From: Congeria kusceri | Taxonomy: Eukaryota; Mollusca; Bivalvia; Myida; Dreissenidae | DNA length: 64,000 nucleotides | Reading direction: 5' to 3' | NCBI GenBank assembly: GCA_027627225.1 | Contig: CM051026.1 | Span: 7,390,915 to 7,454,914 of the forward strand | Shown here: positions 33,080 through 45,300 of the stretch, piece after piece | Numbering within the stretch: the stretch's first letter is position 1 | Layout of the letters: every line of letters starts with the position of its first letter | Notes under the pieces: generated by a model | Database searches by the model: none | What the model saw: only the letters and a program-made list of their open reading frames with translations | Told to the model about the DNA's origin: nothing | Program-made: the position numbers and the translations under genes

Positions 33080-34010
33080 ACTGCAATAAACCTTGTTGAT
33101 ATTTCTCCTTCGCAATTCATGACAACAGCTGTTTCCCTTTTGTTATATCGATCTTATGACCAAATAGATAGTGTAAACTGTATGCAATATTTACCAATAT
33201 ACACTCAGCTGAAGTTAAATAGTGCTCCTCGTATTCTATAACAGTTTTATAGTTTTCGCAGCGAACAACGCAATAAAAATTAATTGAATTAAGATATATT
33301 TTTACGAAAATAAATTAATTTGGTTCGCCGAATTTTTGCTCAGAAATCTTTACGATGATTTTTAATTGAAGACGACATAGAAAAAAAGATTAATATACAA
33401 GCGAGACACAAACTAATATTTTAGAAGTTTCGAAAAAAAAATTAGAATATGGTCCTTGGTTTACTTTAATTAAAGTTTGAAACCGTGTTGTGCTGGAGCC
33501 AGGGACGTGCCTATACATACGCGAGCGCATTCACTTTGAAAACATATCTAGTTGAAACCTTTTTAGTTTAGCTTGATTGTGTCGAACGACATATGCTTAC
33601 CCAAGTTACAGAGACACTCGAGCCCGTTTCCTGGTGAGAATCAGTACTTTAAAAAGCCTCTCTGAGGTGTCTTCAGAGAAAGATCCTCCGCACGCTCTCC
33701 GAGTAGGGATCGAACTCACGACCTCCCGATCGCAAGGCGGATTCCATATCCATAACACCGCAGCTATCTTAACACTTAAAACTTATTTTTGAAAAACAAA
33801 CAAACAACAATATCTCAAATAAAAAACCGGTTGGTATAGACACAATTTTAATTATACCTTTGCCGTTTTAGAAATACCACGCATGTCGCAGTTCAAGGCG
33901 ACAAAATGTCCCGTTCTATCGCCGTTCCCCTCTAGCACAAATGCGTATGCCAGATTCAACCTCAGATACGCCCTTGATGGCGGCTTGCATGTTGAACTGT
34001 TATGAGATTA
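33080..34010 (+). repeat. Ancient duplicated segment, copy 2
   Basis: It shares ordered blocks with 3560-4840 (CAGCGAACAACGCAATAA, TTGCTCAGAAATCT, CATACGCGAGCGCATTCACT, ACCTTTGCCGTTTTAGA, CCCCTCTAGCACAAATGC, GGCTTGCATGTTGAA). It carries a tRNA-derived insertion absent from copy 1. The giant satellite begins about 70 bases after its right end. Confidence 0.6.
33585..33790 (-). repeat. tRNA-derived SINE-like insertion
   Basis: On the minus strand about 33701-33775 resembles a tRNA: A-box-like TAGCTGCGGTGTTATGG, a CCTTGCGATC anticodon-loop region, and B box GTGAGTTCGATCCCTACTC. A tail follows with GCGTGCGGAGGATCTTTC, and the block is missing from the paralogous segment at about 4.37 kb. The tRNA head, unrelated tail and insertional polymorphism between paralogues suggest a SINE. 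The exact ends are not fixed. Confidence 0.65.
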
Positions 34011-34075
34011 AAGCAAAACGATGATTTTGTAAATGCTCATTGATAAGTCTTAAGTGAACATGTTGTTAAAAAAAC

Positions 34076-37000
34076 GTCGTTGTCTGTCATGGTTGTGCTG
34101 CGTCGTTGTCTCTCATGGTTGTATTGCGTCGTTGTGTCTCATAATTGTATTACGTCGTTGTCTCTCATAGTTGTGTTGCGTCGTTGTCTCTCATGGGTGT
34201 GTTGCGTCGTTGTGTCTCTTGGTTGTGTTGCGTCGTTGTGTCTCATAGTTGTATTGCGTCGTTCTCTCTCATAGTTGTGTTGCGTCGTTGTGTCTCATGG
34301 TTGTGTTGCGTCGTTGTGTCTCATGGTTGTGTTGCGTCGTTGTGTCTCTTGATTGTGTTGCGTCGTTGTGTCTCATAGTTGTATTGCGTCGTTCTCTCTC
34401 ATAGTTGTGTTGCGTCGTTGTGTCTCATGGTTGTGTTGCGTCGTTGTGTCTCATAGTTGTGCTGCGTCGTTCTCTCTCATAGTTGTGTTGCGTCGTTGTG
34501 TCTCATAATTGTATTCCGTCGTTGTCTCTCATGGTTGTGTTGCGTCGTTGTCTCTCATGGGTGTGTTGCGTCGTTGTGTCTCTTGGTTGTGTTGCGTCGT
34601 TGTGTCTCATAGTTGTGCTGCGTCGTTCTCTCTCATAGTTGTGTTGCGTCGTTGTGTCTCATAGATGTGTTGCGTCGTTGTGTCTCATGGTTGTGTTGCG
34701 TCGTTGTCTCTCATGGGTGTGTTGCGTCGTTGTGTCTCTTGGTTGTATTGCGTCGTTGTGTCTCATAGTTGTGTTGCGTCGTTGTCTCTCATGGGTGTGT
34801 TGCGTCGTTGTGTCTCTTGGTTGTGTTGCGTCGTTGTGTCTCATGGTTGTGTTGCGTCGTTGTCTCTCATGGTTGTGTTGCGTCGTTGTGTCTCATAATT
34901 GTATTACGTCGTTGTCTCTCATGGTTGTGTTGCGTCGTTGTCTCTCATGGGTGTGTTGCGTCGTTGTGTCTCTTGGTTGTGTTGCGTCGTTGTGTCTCAT
35001 AGTTGTATTGCGTCGTTCTCTCTCATAGTTGTGTTGCGTCGTTGTGTCTCATGGTTGTGTTGCGTCGTTGTGTCTCTTGGTTGTGTTGCGTCGTTGTGCC
35101 TCATGGGTGTGTTGCGTCGTTGTGTCTCATAGTTGTATTGCGTCGTTGTCTCTCATGGTTGTGTTGCGTCGTTGTGTCTCATAGTTGTATTGCGTCGTTG
35201 TCTCTCATGGTTGTGTTGCGTCGTTGTCTCTCATGGGTGTGTTGCGTCGTTGTGTCTCTTGGTTGTGTTGCGTCGTTGTGTCTCTTGGTTGTGTTGCGTC
35301 GTTGTGTCTCATGGTTGTGTTGCGTCGTTGTGTCTCATAGTTGTGTTGCGTCGTTGTGTCTCATGGTTGTGTTGCGTCGTTGTCTCTCATAGTTGTGTTG
35401 AGTCGTTGTGTCTCATGGTTGTGTTGCGTCGTTGTGTCTCATGGTTGTGTTGCGTCGTTGTGTCTCATAGTTGTGTTGCGTCGTTGTGTCTCATGGTTGT
35501 GTTGCGTCGTTGTGTCTCATGGTTGTGTTGCGTCGTTGTGTCTCATAGTTGTGTTGCGTCGTTGTGTCTCATGGTTGTGCTGCGTCGTTGTGTCTCATGG
35601 TTGTGTTGCGTCGTTGTGTCTCATAGTTGTGTTGCGTCGTTGTGGTTCATGGTTGTGTTGCGTCGTTGTCTCTCATAGTTGTGTTGCGTCGTTGTGTCTC
35701 ATGGTTGTGTTGCGTCGTTGTCTCTCATAGTTGTGTTGCGTCGTTGTGTCTCATAGTTGTGTTGCGTCGTTGTGTCTCATAGTTGTGTTGCGTCGTTGTC
35801 TCTCATGGTTGTGTTGCGTCGTTGTCTCTCATGGTTGTGTTGCGTCGTTGTCTCTCATGGTTGTGTTGCGTCGTTGTCTCCCATGGTTGTGTTGCGTCGT
35901 TGTGTCTCATAGTTGTGCTGCGTCGTTGTGTCTCATGGGTGTGTTGCGTCGTTGTGTCTCATGGGTGTGTTGCGTCGTTGTGTCTCATGGGTGTGTTGCG
36001 TCGTTGTGTCTCATAGTTGTGTTGCGTCGTTGTGTCTCATGGGTGTGTTGCGTCGTTGTGTCTCATGGGTGTGTTGCGTCGTTGTGTCTCATGGGTGTGT
36101 TGCGTCGTTGTGTCTCATCGGTGTGTTGCGTCGTTGTGTCTCATGGGTGTGTTGCGTCGTTGTGTCTCTTGGTTGTGTTGCGTCGTTGTGTCTCATAGTT
36201 GTGCTGCGTCGTTGTGTCTCATGGGTGTGTTGCGTCGTTGTGTCTCATAGTTGTGTTGCGTCGTTGTGTCTCTTGGTTGTGTTGCGTCGTTGTGTCTCAT
36301 GGGTGTGTTGCGTCGTTGTGTCTCATGGTTGTGCTGCGTCGTTGTGTCTCATAGTTGTGTTGCGTCGTTGTGTCTCATAGTTGTGTTGCGTCGTTGTCTC
36401 TCATGGTTGTGTTGCGTCGTTGTCTCTCATGGTTGTGTTGCGTCGTTGTGTCTCATAGTTGTGTTGCGTCGTTGTGTCTCATGGTTGTGTTGCGTCGTTG
36501 TCTCTCATGGGTGTGTTGCGTCGTTGTGTCTCTTGGTTGTGTTGCGTCGTTGTGTCTCATAGTTGTGCTGCGTCGTTCTCTCTCATAGTTGTGTTGCGTC
36601 GTTGTGTCTCATGGGTGTGTTGCGTCGTTGTGTCTCATAGTTGTATTGCGTCGTTGTGTCTCATAGTTGTATTGTATTGCGTCGTTCTCTCTCATAGTTG
36701 TGTTGCGTCGTTGTGTCTCATGGTTGTGTTGCGTCGTTGTGTCTCATAGTTGTGTTGCGTCGTTGTCTCTCATGGGTGTGTTGCGTCGTTGTGTCTCATG
36801 GGTGTGTTGCGTCGTTGTGTCTCATGGGTGTGTTGCGTCCTTGTGTCTCATAGTTGTGTTGCGTCGTTGTCTCTCATAGTTGTGTTGCGTCGTTGTCTCT
36901 CATGGGTGTGTTGCGTCGTTGTGTCTCTTGGTTGTGTTGCGTCGTTGTGTCTCATAGTTGTATTGCGTCGTTCTCTCTCATAGTTGTGTTGCGTCGTTGT

Positions 37001-40000
37001 GTCTCATGGGTGTGTTGCGTCGTTGTGTCTCATGGTTGTGTTGCGTCGTTGTCTCTCATAGTTGTGTTGCGTCGTTGTGTCTCATGGGTGTGTTGCGTCG
37101 TTGTGTCTCATAGTTGTGTTGCGTCGTTGTGTCTCATGGGTGTGTTGCGTCGTTGTGTCTCATGGTTGTGTTGCGTCGTTGTCTCTCATGGGTGTGTTGC
37201 GTCGTTGTGTCTCTTGGTTGTGTTGCGTCGTTGTGTCTCATAGTTGTGCTGCGTCGTTCTCTCTCATAGTTGTGTTGCGTCGTTGTGTCTCATGGGTGTG
37301 TTGCGTCGTTGTGTCTCATGGGTGTGTTGCGTCGTTGTGTCTCATGGGTGTGTTGCGTCGTTGTGTCTCATGGTTGTGTTGCGTCGTTGTCTCTCATGGG
37401 TGTGTTGCGTCGTTGTGTCTCTTGGTTGTGTTGCGTCGTTGTGTCTCATAGTTGTGCTGCGTCGTTCTCTCTCATAGTTGTGTTGCGTCGTTGTGTCTCA
37501 TGGGTGTGTTGCGTCGTTGTGTCTCATGGGTGTGTTGCGTCCTTGTGTCTCATAGTTGTGTTGCGTCGTTGTCTCTCATAGTTGTGTTGCGTCGTTGTCT
37601 CTCATGGGTGTGTTGCGTCGTTGTGTCTCTTGGTTGTGTTGCGTCGTTGTGTCTCATAGTTGTATTGCGTCGTTCTCTCTCATAGTTGTGTTGCGTCGTT
37701 GTGTCTCATGGGTGTGTTGCGTCGTTGTGTCTCATGGTTGTGTTGCGTCGTTGTCTCTCATAGTTGTGTTGCGTCGTTGTGTCTCATGGGTGTGTTGCGT
37801 CGTTGTGTCTCATGGGTGTGTTGCGTCGTTGTGTCTCATAGTTGTGTTGCGTCCTTGTGTCTCATAGTTGTGTTGCGTCGTTGTCTCTCATAGTTGTGTT
37901 GCGTCGTTGTCTCTCATGGGTGTGTTGCGTCGTTGTGTCTCTTGGTTGTGTTGCGTCGTTGTGTCTCATAGTTGTATTGCGTCGTTCTCTCTCATAGTTG
38001 TGTTGCGTCGTTGTGTCTCATGGGTGTGTTGCGTCGTTGTGTCTCATGGTTGTGTTGCGTCGTTGTCTCTCATAGTTGTGTTGCGTCGTTGTGTCTCATG
38101 GGTGTGTTGCGTCGTTGTGTCTCATGGGTGTGTTGCGTCGTTGTGTCTCATAGTTGTGTTGCGTCGTTGTGTCTCATGGGTGTGTTGCGTCGTTGTGTCT
38201 CATGGTTGTGTTGCGTCGTTGTCTCTCATGGGTGTGTTGCGTCGTTGTGTCTCTTGGTTGTGTTGCGTCGTTGTGTCTCATAGTTGTGCTGCGTCGTTCT
38301 CTCTCATAGTTGTGTTGCGTCGTTGTGTCTCATAGTTGTGTTGCGTCGTTGTGTCTCATAGTTGTGTTGCGTCGTTGTGTCTCATGGTTGTGTTGCGTCG
38401 TTGTGTCTCATAGTTGTGTTGCGTCGTTGTGTCTCATGGTTGTGTTGCGTCGTTGTCTCTCATAGTTGTGTTGCGTCGTTGTGTCTCATGGGTGTGTTGC
38501 GTCGTTGTGTCTCATAGTTGTGTTGCGTCGTTGTGTCTCATGGGTGTGTTGCGTCGTTGTGTCTCATGGGTGTGTTGCGTCGTTGTGTCTCATAGTTGTG
38601 TTGCGTCGTTGTGTCTCATGGGTGTGTTGCGTCGTTGTGTCTCATGGTTGTGTTGCGTCGTTGTGTCTCATGGGTGTGTTGCGTCGTTGTGTCTCATGGG
38701 TGTGTTGCGTCGTTGTGTCTCATGGGTGTGTTGCGTCGTTGTGTCTCTTGGTTGTGTTGCGTCGTTGTGTCTCATGGGTGTGTTGCGTCGTTGTGTCTCT
38801 TGGGTGTGTTGCGTCGTTGTGTCTCATGGGTGTGTTGCGTCGTTGTCTCTCATGGGTGTTTTGCGTCGTTGTGTCTCATGGTTGAGTTGCGTTGTTGTCT
38901 CTCATGGGTGTGTTGCGTCGTTGTGTCTCATGGGTGTGTTGCGTCGTTGTGTCTCTTGGGTGTGTTGCGTCGTTCTCTCTCATAGTTGTGTTGCGTCGTT
39001 GTGTCTCATGGGTGTGTTGCGTCGTTGTGTCTCATGGGTGTGTTGCGTCGTTGTGTCTCATGGGTGTGTTGCGTCGTTGTGTCTCATAGTTGTGTTGCGT
39101 CGTTGTGTCTCATAGTTGTGTTGCGTCGTTGTGTCTCATAGTTGTGTTGCGTCGTTGTGTCTCATAGTTGTGTTGCGTCGTTGTGTCTCATGGTTGTGTT
39201 GCGTCGTTGTGTCTCATAGTTGTGTTGCGTCGTTGTGTCTCATGGTTGTGTTGCGTCGTTGTCTCTCATAGTTGTGTTGCGTCGTTGTGTCTCATGGGTG
39301 TGTTGCGTCGTTGTGTCTCATAGTTGTGTTGCGTCGTTGTGTCTCATGGTTGTGTTGCGTCGTTGTGTCTCATAGTTGTGTTGCGTCGTTGTCTCTCATG
39401 GTTGTGTTGCGTCGTTGTCTCTCATGGTTGTGTTGCGTCGTTGTCTCCCATGGTTGTGTTGCGTCGTTGTGTCTCATAGTTGTGCTGCGTCGTTGTGTCT
39501 CATGGGTGTGTTGCGTCGTTGTGTCTCATGGGTGTGTTGCGTCGTTGTGTCTCATGGGTGTGTTGCGTCGTTGTGTCTCATAGTTGTGTTGCGTCGTTGT
39601 GTCTCATGGGTGTGTTGCGTCGTTGTGTCTCATGGGTGTGTTGCGTCGTTGTGTCTCATGGGTGTGTTGCGTCGTTGTGTCTCATGGTTGTGTTGCGTCG
39701 TTGTGTCTCATGGGTGTGTTGCGTCGTTGTGTCTCATAGTTGTGTTGCGTCGTTGTGTCTCATAGTTGTGTTGCGTCGTTGTGTCTCATGGTTGTGTTGC
39801 GTCGTTGTGTCTCATGGGTGTGTTGCGTCGTTGTGTCTCATGGGTGTGTTGCGTCGTTGTGTCTCATGGGTGTGTTGCGTCGTTGTGTCTCATAGTTGTG
39901 TTGCGTCGTTGTGTCTCATAGTTGTGTTGCGTCGTTGTGTCTCATGGTTGTGTTGCGTCGTTGTCTCTCATAGTTGTGTTGCGTCGTTGTGTCTCATGGG

Positions 40001-43000
40001 TGTGTTGCGTCGTTGTGTCTCATAGTTGTGTTGCGTCGTTGTGTCTCATGGGTGTGTTGCGTCGTTGTGTCTCATAGTTGTGTTGCGTCGTTGTGTCTCA
40101 TGGGTGTGTTGCGTCGTTGTGTCTCATGGGTGTGTTGCGTCGTTGTGTCTCATAGTTGTGTTGCGTCGTTGTGTCTCATGGGTGTGTTGCGTCGTTGTGT
40201 CTCATGGGTGTGTTGCGTCGTTGTGTCTCATGGGTGTGTTGCGTCCTTGTGTCTCATAGTTGTGTTGCGTCGTTGTCTCTCATAGTTGTGTTGCGTCGTT
40301 GTCTCTCATGGGTGTGTTGCGTCGTTGTGTCTCTTGGTTGTGTTGCGTCGTTGTGTCTCATAGTTGTATTGCGTCGTTCTCTCTCATAGTTGTGTTGCGT
40401 CGTTGTGTCTCATGGGTGTGTTGCGTCGTTGTGTCTCATGGTTGTGTTGCGTCGTTGTCTCTCATAGTTGTGTTGCGTCGTTGTGTCTCATGGGTGTGTT
40501 GCGTCGTTGTGTCTCATGGGTGTGTTGCGTCGTTGTGTCTCATAGTTGTGTTGCGTCCTTGTGTCTCATAGTTGTGTTGCGTCGTTGTCTCTCATAGTTG
40601 TGTTGCGTCGTTGTCTCTCATGGGTGTGTTGCGTCGTTGTGTCTCTTGGTTGTGTTGCGTCGTTGTGTCTCATAGTTGTATTGCGTCGTTCTCTCTCATA
40701 GTTGTGTTGCGTCGTTGTGTCTCATGGGTGTGTTGCGTCGTTGTGTCTCATGGTTGTGTTGCGTCGTTGTCTCTCATAGTTGTGTTGCGTCGTTGTGTCT
40801 CATGGGTGTGTTGCGTCGTTGTGTCTCATGGGTGTGTTGCGTCGTTGTGTCTCATAGTTGTGTTGCGTCGTTGTGTCTCATGGGTGTGTTGCGTCGTTGT
40901 GTCTCATGGTTGTGTTGCGTCGTTGTCTCTCATGGGTGTGTTGCGTCGTTGTGTCTCTTGGTTGTGTTGCGTCGTTGTGTCTCATAGTTGTGCTGCGTCG
41001 TTCTCTCTCATAGTTGTGTTGCGTCGTTGTGTCTCATAGTTGTGTTGCGTCGTTGTGTCTCATAGTTGTGTTGCGTCGTTGTGTCTCATGGTTGTGTTGC
41101 GTCGTTGTGTCTCATAGTTGTGTTGCGTCGTTGTGTCTCATGGTTGTGTTGCGTCGTTGTCTCTCATAGTTGTGTTGCGTCGTTGTGTCTCATGGGTGTG
41201 TTGCGTCGTTGTGTCTCATAGTTGTGTTGCGTCGTTGTGTCTCATGGGTGTGTTGCGTCGTTGTGTCTCATGGGTGTGTTGCGTCGTTGTGTCTCATAGT
41301 TGTGTTGCGTCGTTGTGTCTCATGGGTGTGTTGCGTCGTTGTGTCTCATGGTTGTGTTGCGTCGTTGTGTCTCATGGGTGTGTTGCGTCGTTGTGTCTCA
41401 TGGGTGTGTTGCGTCGTTGTGTCTCATGGGTGTGTTGCGTCGTTGTGTCTCTTGGTTGTGTTGCGTCGTTGTGTCTCATGGGTGTGTTGCGTCGTTGTGT
41501 CTCTTGGGTGTGTTGCGTCGTTGTGTCTCATGGGTGTGTTGCGTCGTTGTCTCTCATGGGTGTTTTGCGTCGTTGTGTCTCATGGTTGAGTTGCGTTGTT
41601 GTCTCTCATGGGTGTGTTGCGTCGTTGTGTCTCATGGGTGTGTTGCGTCGTTGTGTCTCTTGGGTGTGTTGCGTCGTTCTCTCTCATAGTTGTGTTGCGT
41701 CGTTGTGTCTCATGGGTGTGTTGCGTCGTTGTGTCTCATGGGTGTGTTGCGTCGTTGTGTCTCATGGGTGTGTTGCGTCGTTGTGTCTCATAGTTGTGTT
41801 GCGTCGTTGTGTCTCATAGTTGTGTTGCGTCGTTGTGTCTCATAGTTGTGTTGCGTCGTTGTGTCTCATAGTTGTGTTGCGTCGTTGTGTCTCATGGTTG
41901 TGTTGCGTCGTTGTGTCTCATAGTTGTGTTGCGTCGTTGTGTCTCATGGTTGTGTTGCGTCGTTGTCTCTCATAGTTGTGTTGCGTCGTTGTGTCTCATG
42001 GGTGTGTTGCGTCGTTGTGTCTCATAGTTGTGTTGCGTCGTTGTGTCTCATGGTTGTGTTGCGTCGTTGTGTCTCATAGTTGTGTTGCGTCGTTGTCTCT
42101 CATGGTTGTGTTGCGTCGTTGTCTCTCATGGTTGTGTTGCGTCGTTGTCTCCCATGGTTGTGTTGCGTCGTTGTGTCTCATAGTTGTGCTGCGTCGTTGT
42201 GTCTCATGGGTGTGTTGCGTCGTTGTGTCTCATGGGTGTGTTGCGTCGTTGTGTCTCATGGGTGTGTTGCGTCGTTGTGTCTCATAGTTGTGTTGCGTCG
42301 TTGTGTCTCATGGGTGTGTTGCGTCGTTGTGTCTCATGGGTGTGTTGCGTCGTTGTGTCTCATGGGTGTGTTGCGTCGTTGTGTCTCATGGTTGTGTTGC
42401 GTCGTTGTGTCTCATGGGTGTGTTGCGTCGTTGTGTCTCATAGTTGTGTTGCGTCGTTGTGTCTCATAGTTGTGTTGCGTCGTTGTGTCTCATGGTTGTG
42501 TTGCGTCGTTGTGTCTCATGGGTGTGTTGCGTCGTTGTGTCTCATGGGTGTGTTGCGTCGTTGTGTCTCATGGGTGTGTTGCGTCGTTGTGTCTCATAGT
42601 TGTGTTGCGTCGTTGTGTCTCATAGTTGTGTTGCGTCGTTGTGTCTCATGGTTGTGTTGCGTCGTTGTCTCTCATAGTTGTGTTGCGTCGTTGTGTCTCA
42701 TGGGTGTGTTGCGTCGTTGTGTCTCATAGTTGTGTTGCGTCGTTGTGTCTCATGGGTGTGTTGCGTCGTTGTGTCTCATAGTTGTGTTGCGTCGTTGTGT
42801 CTCATGGGTGTGTTGCGTCGTTGTGTCTCATGGGTGTGTTGCGTCGTTGTGTCTCATAGTTGTGTTGCGTCGTTGTGTCTCATGGGTGTGTTGCGTCGTT
42901 GTGTCTCATGGTTGTGTTGCGTCGTTGTGTCTCATGGGTGTGTTGCGTCGTTGTGTCTCATGGGTGTGTTGCGTCGTTCTCTCTCATAGTTGTGTTGCGT

Positions 43001-45297
43001 CGTTGTGTCTCATGGGTGTGTTGCGTCGTTGTGTCTCATGGGTGTGTTGCGTCGTTGTGTCTCATGGGTGTGTTGCGTCGTTGTGTCTCATGGGTGTGTT
43101 GCGTCGTTGTGTCTCATGGGTGTGTTGCGTCGTTGTGTCTCATAGTTGTGTTGCGTCGTTGTGTCTCATAGTTGTGTTGCGTCGTTGTGTCTCATGGTTG
43201 TGTTGCGTCGTTGTGTCTCATGGGTGTGTTGCGTCGTTGTGTCTCATGGGTGTGTTGCGTCGTTGTGTCTCATGGGTGTGTTGCGTCGTTGTGTCTCATA
43301 GTTGTGTTGCGTCGTTGTGTCTCATAGTTGTGTTGCGTCGTTGTGTCTCATGGTTGTGTTGCGTCGTTGTCTCTCATGGTTGTGTTGCGTCGTTGTCTCT
43401 CATGGGTGTGTTGCGTCGTTGTGTCTCATGGGTGTGTTGCGTCGTTGTGTCTCTTGGTTGTGTTGCGTCGTTGTGTCTCATAGTTGTGCTGCGTCGTTCT
43501 CTCTCATAATTGTGTTGCGTCGTTGTGTCTCATAGTTGTGTTGCGTCGTTGTGTCTCATAGTTGTGTTGCGTCGTTCTCTCTCATAGTTGTGTTGCGTCG
43601 TTGTGTCTCATGGTTGTGTTGCGTCGTTGTGTCTCATGGTTGTGTTGCGTCGTTGTGTCTCTTGATTGTGTTGCGTCGTTGTGTCTCATAGTTGTATTGC
43701 GTCGTTCTCTCTCATAGTTGTGTTGCGTCGTTGTGTCTCATAGTTGTGTTGCGTCGTTGTGTCTCATGGTTGTGTTGCGTCGTTGTGTCTCATGGGTGTG
43801 TTGCGTCGTTGTGTCTCATGGGTGTGTTGCGTCGTTGTGTCTCATGGGTGTGTTGCGTCGTTGTGTCTCATAGTTGTGTTGCGTCGTTGTGTCTCATAGT
43901 TGTGTTGCGTCGTTGTGTCTCATGGTTGTGTTGCGTCGTTGTCTCTCATGGTTGTGTTGCGTCGTTGTCTCTCATGGGTGTGTTGCGTCGTTGTGTCTCA
44001 TGGGTGTGTTGCGTCGTTGTGTCTCTTGGTTGTGTTGCGTCGTTGTGTCTCATAGTTGTGCTGCGTCGTTCTCTCTCATAATTGTGTTGCGTCGTTGTGT
44101 CTCATAGTTGTGTTGCGTCGTTGTGTCTCATAGTTGTGTTGCGTCGTTGTGTCTCATAGTTGTGTTGCGTCGTTGTCTCTCATGGGTGTGTTGCGTCGCT
44201 GTGTCTCTTGGTTGTGTTGCGTCGTTGTGTCTCATGGTTGTGTTGCGTCGTTGTCTCTCATGGTTGTGTTGCGTCGTTGTCTCTCATGGGTGTGTTGCGT
44301 CGTTGTGTCTCATGGGTGTGTTGCGTCGTTGTGTCTCTTGGTTGTGTTGCGTCGTTGTGTCTCATAGTTGTGCTGCGTCGTTCTCTCTCATAGTTGTGTT
44401 GCGTCGTTGTGTCTCATAGTTGTGTTGCGTCGTTGTGTCTCATAGTTGTGTTGCGTCGTTGTGTCTCATGGTTGTGTTGCGTCGTTGTGTCTCTTGGTTG
44501 TGTTGCGTCGTTGTGTCTCATGGTTGTGTTGCGTCGTTGTCTCTCATGGTTGTGTTGCGTCGTTGTCTCTCATGGGTGTGTTGCGTCGTTGTGTCTCATG
44601 GGTGTGTTGCGTCGTTGTGTCTCTTGGTTGTGTTGCGTCGTTGTGTCTCATAGTTGTGCTGCGTCGTTCTCTCTCATAGTTGTGTTGCGTCGTTGTGTCT
44701 CATAGTTGTGTTGCGTCGTTGTGTCTCATAGTTGTGTTGCGTCGTTGTGTCTCATGGTTGTGTTGCGTCGTTGTGTCTCATAGTTGTGTTGCGTCGTTGT
44801 GTCTCATGGTTGTGTTGCGTCGTTGTCTCTCATAGTTGTGTTGCGTCGTTGTGTCTCTTGGTTGTGTTGCGTCGTTGTGTCTCATAGTTGTATTGCGTCG
44901 TTCTCTCTCATAGTTGTGTTGCGTCGTTGTGTCTCATGGTTGAGTTGCGTTGTTGTCTCTCATGGGTGTGTTGCGTCGTTGTGTCTCATGGGTGTATTGC
45001 GTTGTTGTCTCTCATAGTTGTATTGCGTTGTTGTCTCTCATAGTTGTGTTGCGTTGTTGTCTCTCATAGTTGTATTGCGCAGTTGTCTCTCATAGTTGTG
45101 TTGCGTCGTTGTATCTCATGGTTGTATTGCGTCGTTGTCTCTCATATTTGTGTTGCGTTGTTGTCTCTCATGGTTGTGTTGCGTCGTTGTCTCTCATAGT
45201 TGTGTCGCGTCGTTGTGTCTCATAGTTGTGTTGCGTGGTTGTCTCTTGTGGTTGTGTTGCGTGGTTGTCTCTGATGATTGTGTTGCGTCGTTGTCTC
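34076..45297. repeat. 26-bp G/T-rich satellite (array B), about 430 units over 11.2 kb
   Basis: The unit is GTTGTGTCTCATGGTTGTGT then TGCGTC. Variation is concentrated in CTCATGGTTG (also CATAGTTG, CATGGGTG, CTTGGTTG) and in TTGTGTCTC versus TTGTCTCTC or TTCTCTCTC. Each unit carries two CpGs (GCGTCG). The core is homogeneous. The right 300 bases degenerate (GCGTTG, GCGCAG, GCGTGG). One 5-bp insertion occurs near 36670. The many overlapping frames of up to 259 codons arise because 26 is not a multiple of 3: all frames are read in turn and end where CATAG puts a TAG in frame. They are not genes. Confidence 0.98.
37490..42897. repeat. 2,704-bp tandem segmental duplication inside array B
   Basis: The left copy, about 37490-40193, and the right copy, about 40194-42897, match at an offset of 2,704 bases, which is 104 units of 26. 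Rare variants match exactly at this offset: TGGGTGTTTTGCGTC at about 38854 and 41558, GGTTGAGTTGCGTTGTT at about 38880 and 41584, and CTCCCATGG at about 39447 and 42151. Upstream of about 37480 and after about 42900 the correspondence breaks. A single recent unequal exchange or replication slip of a multi-unit block explains it. Confidence 0.9.
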
Positions 45298-45300
45298 AGT

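Noticed and set aside
33701..33775. Possible functional tRNA-Ala (TGC-like loop)
   Set aside because: The anticodon stem is imperfect, there is no matching acceptor stem, and the sequence continues into a non-tRNA tail. A SINE head is the better reading.
34080..45017. Dozens of open frames of 60-259 codons with CCVVVSHGCVASLC repeats
   Set aside because: They are translations of the 26-bp satellite. Because 26 is not divisible by 3, all three frames are read in turn every three units, and they stop wherever a CATAG variant places TAG in frame. There is no start context, flanking exon or variation pattern of a protein.
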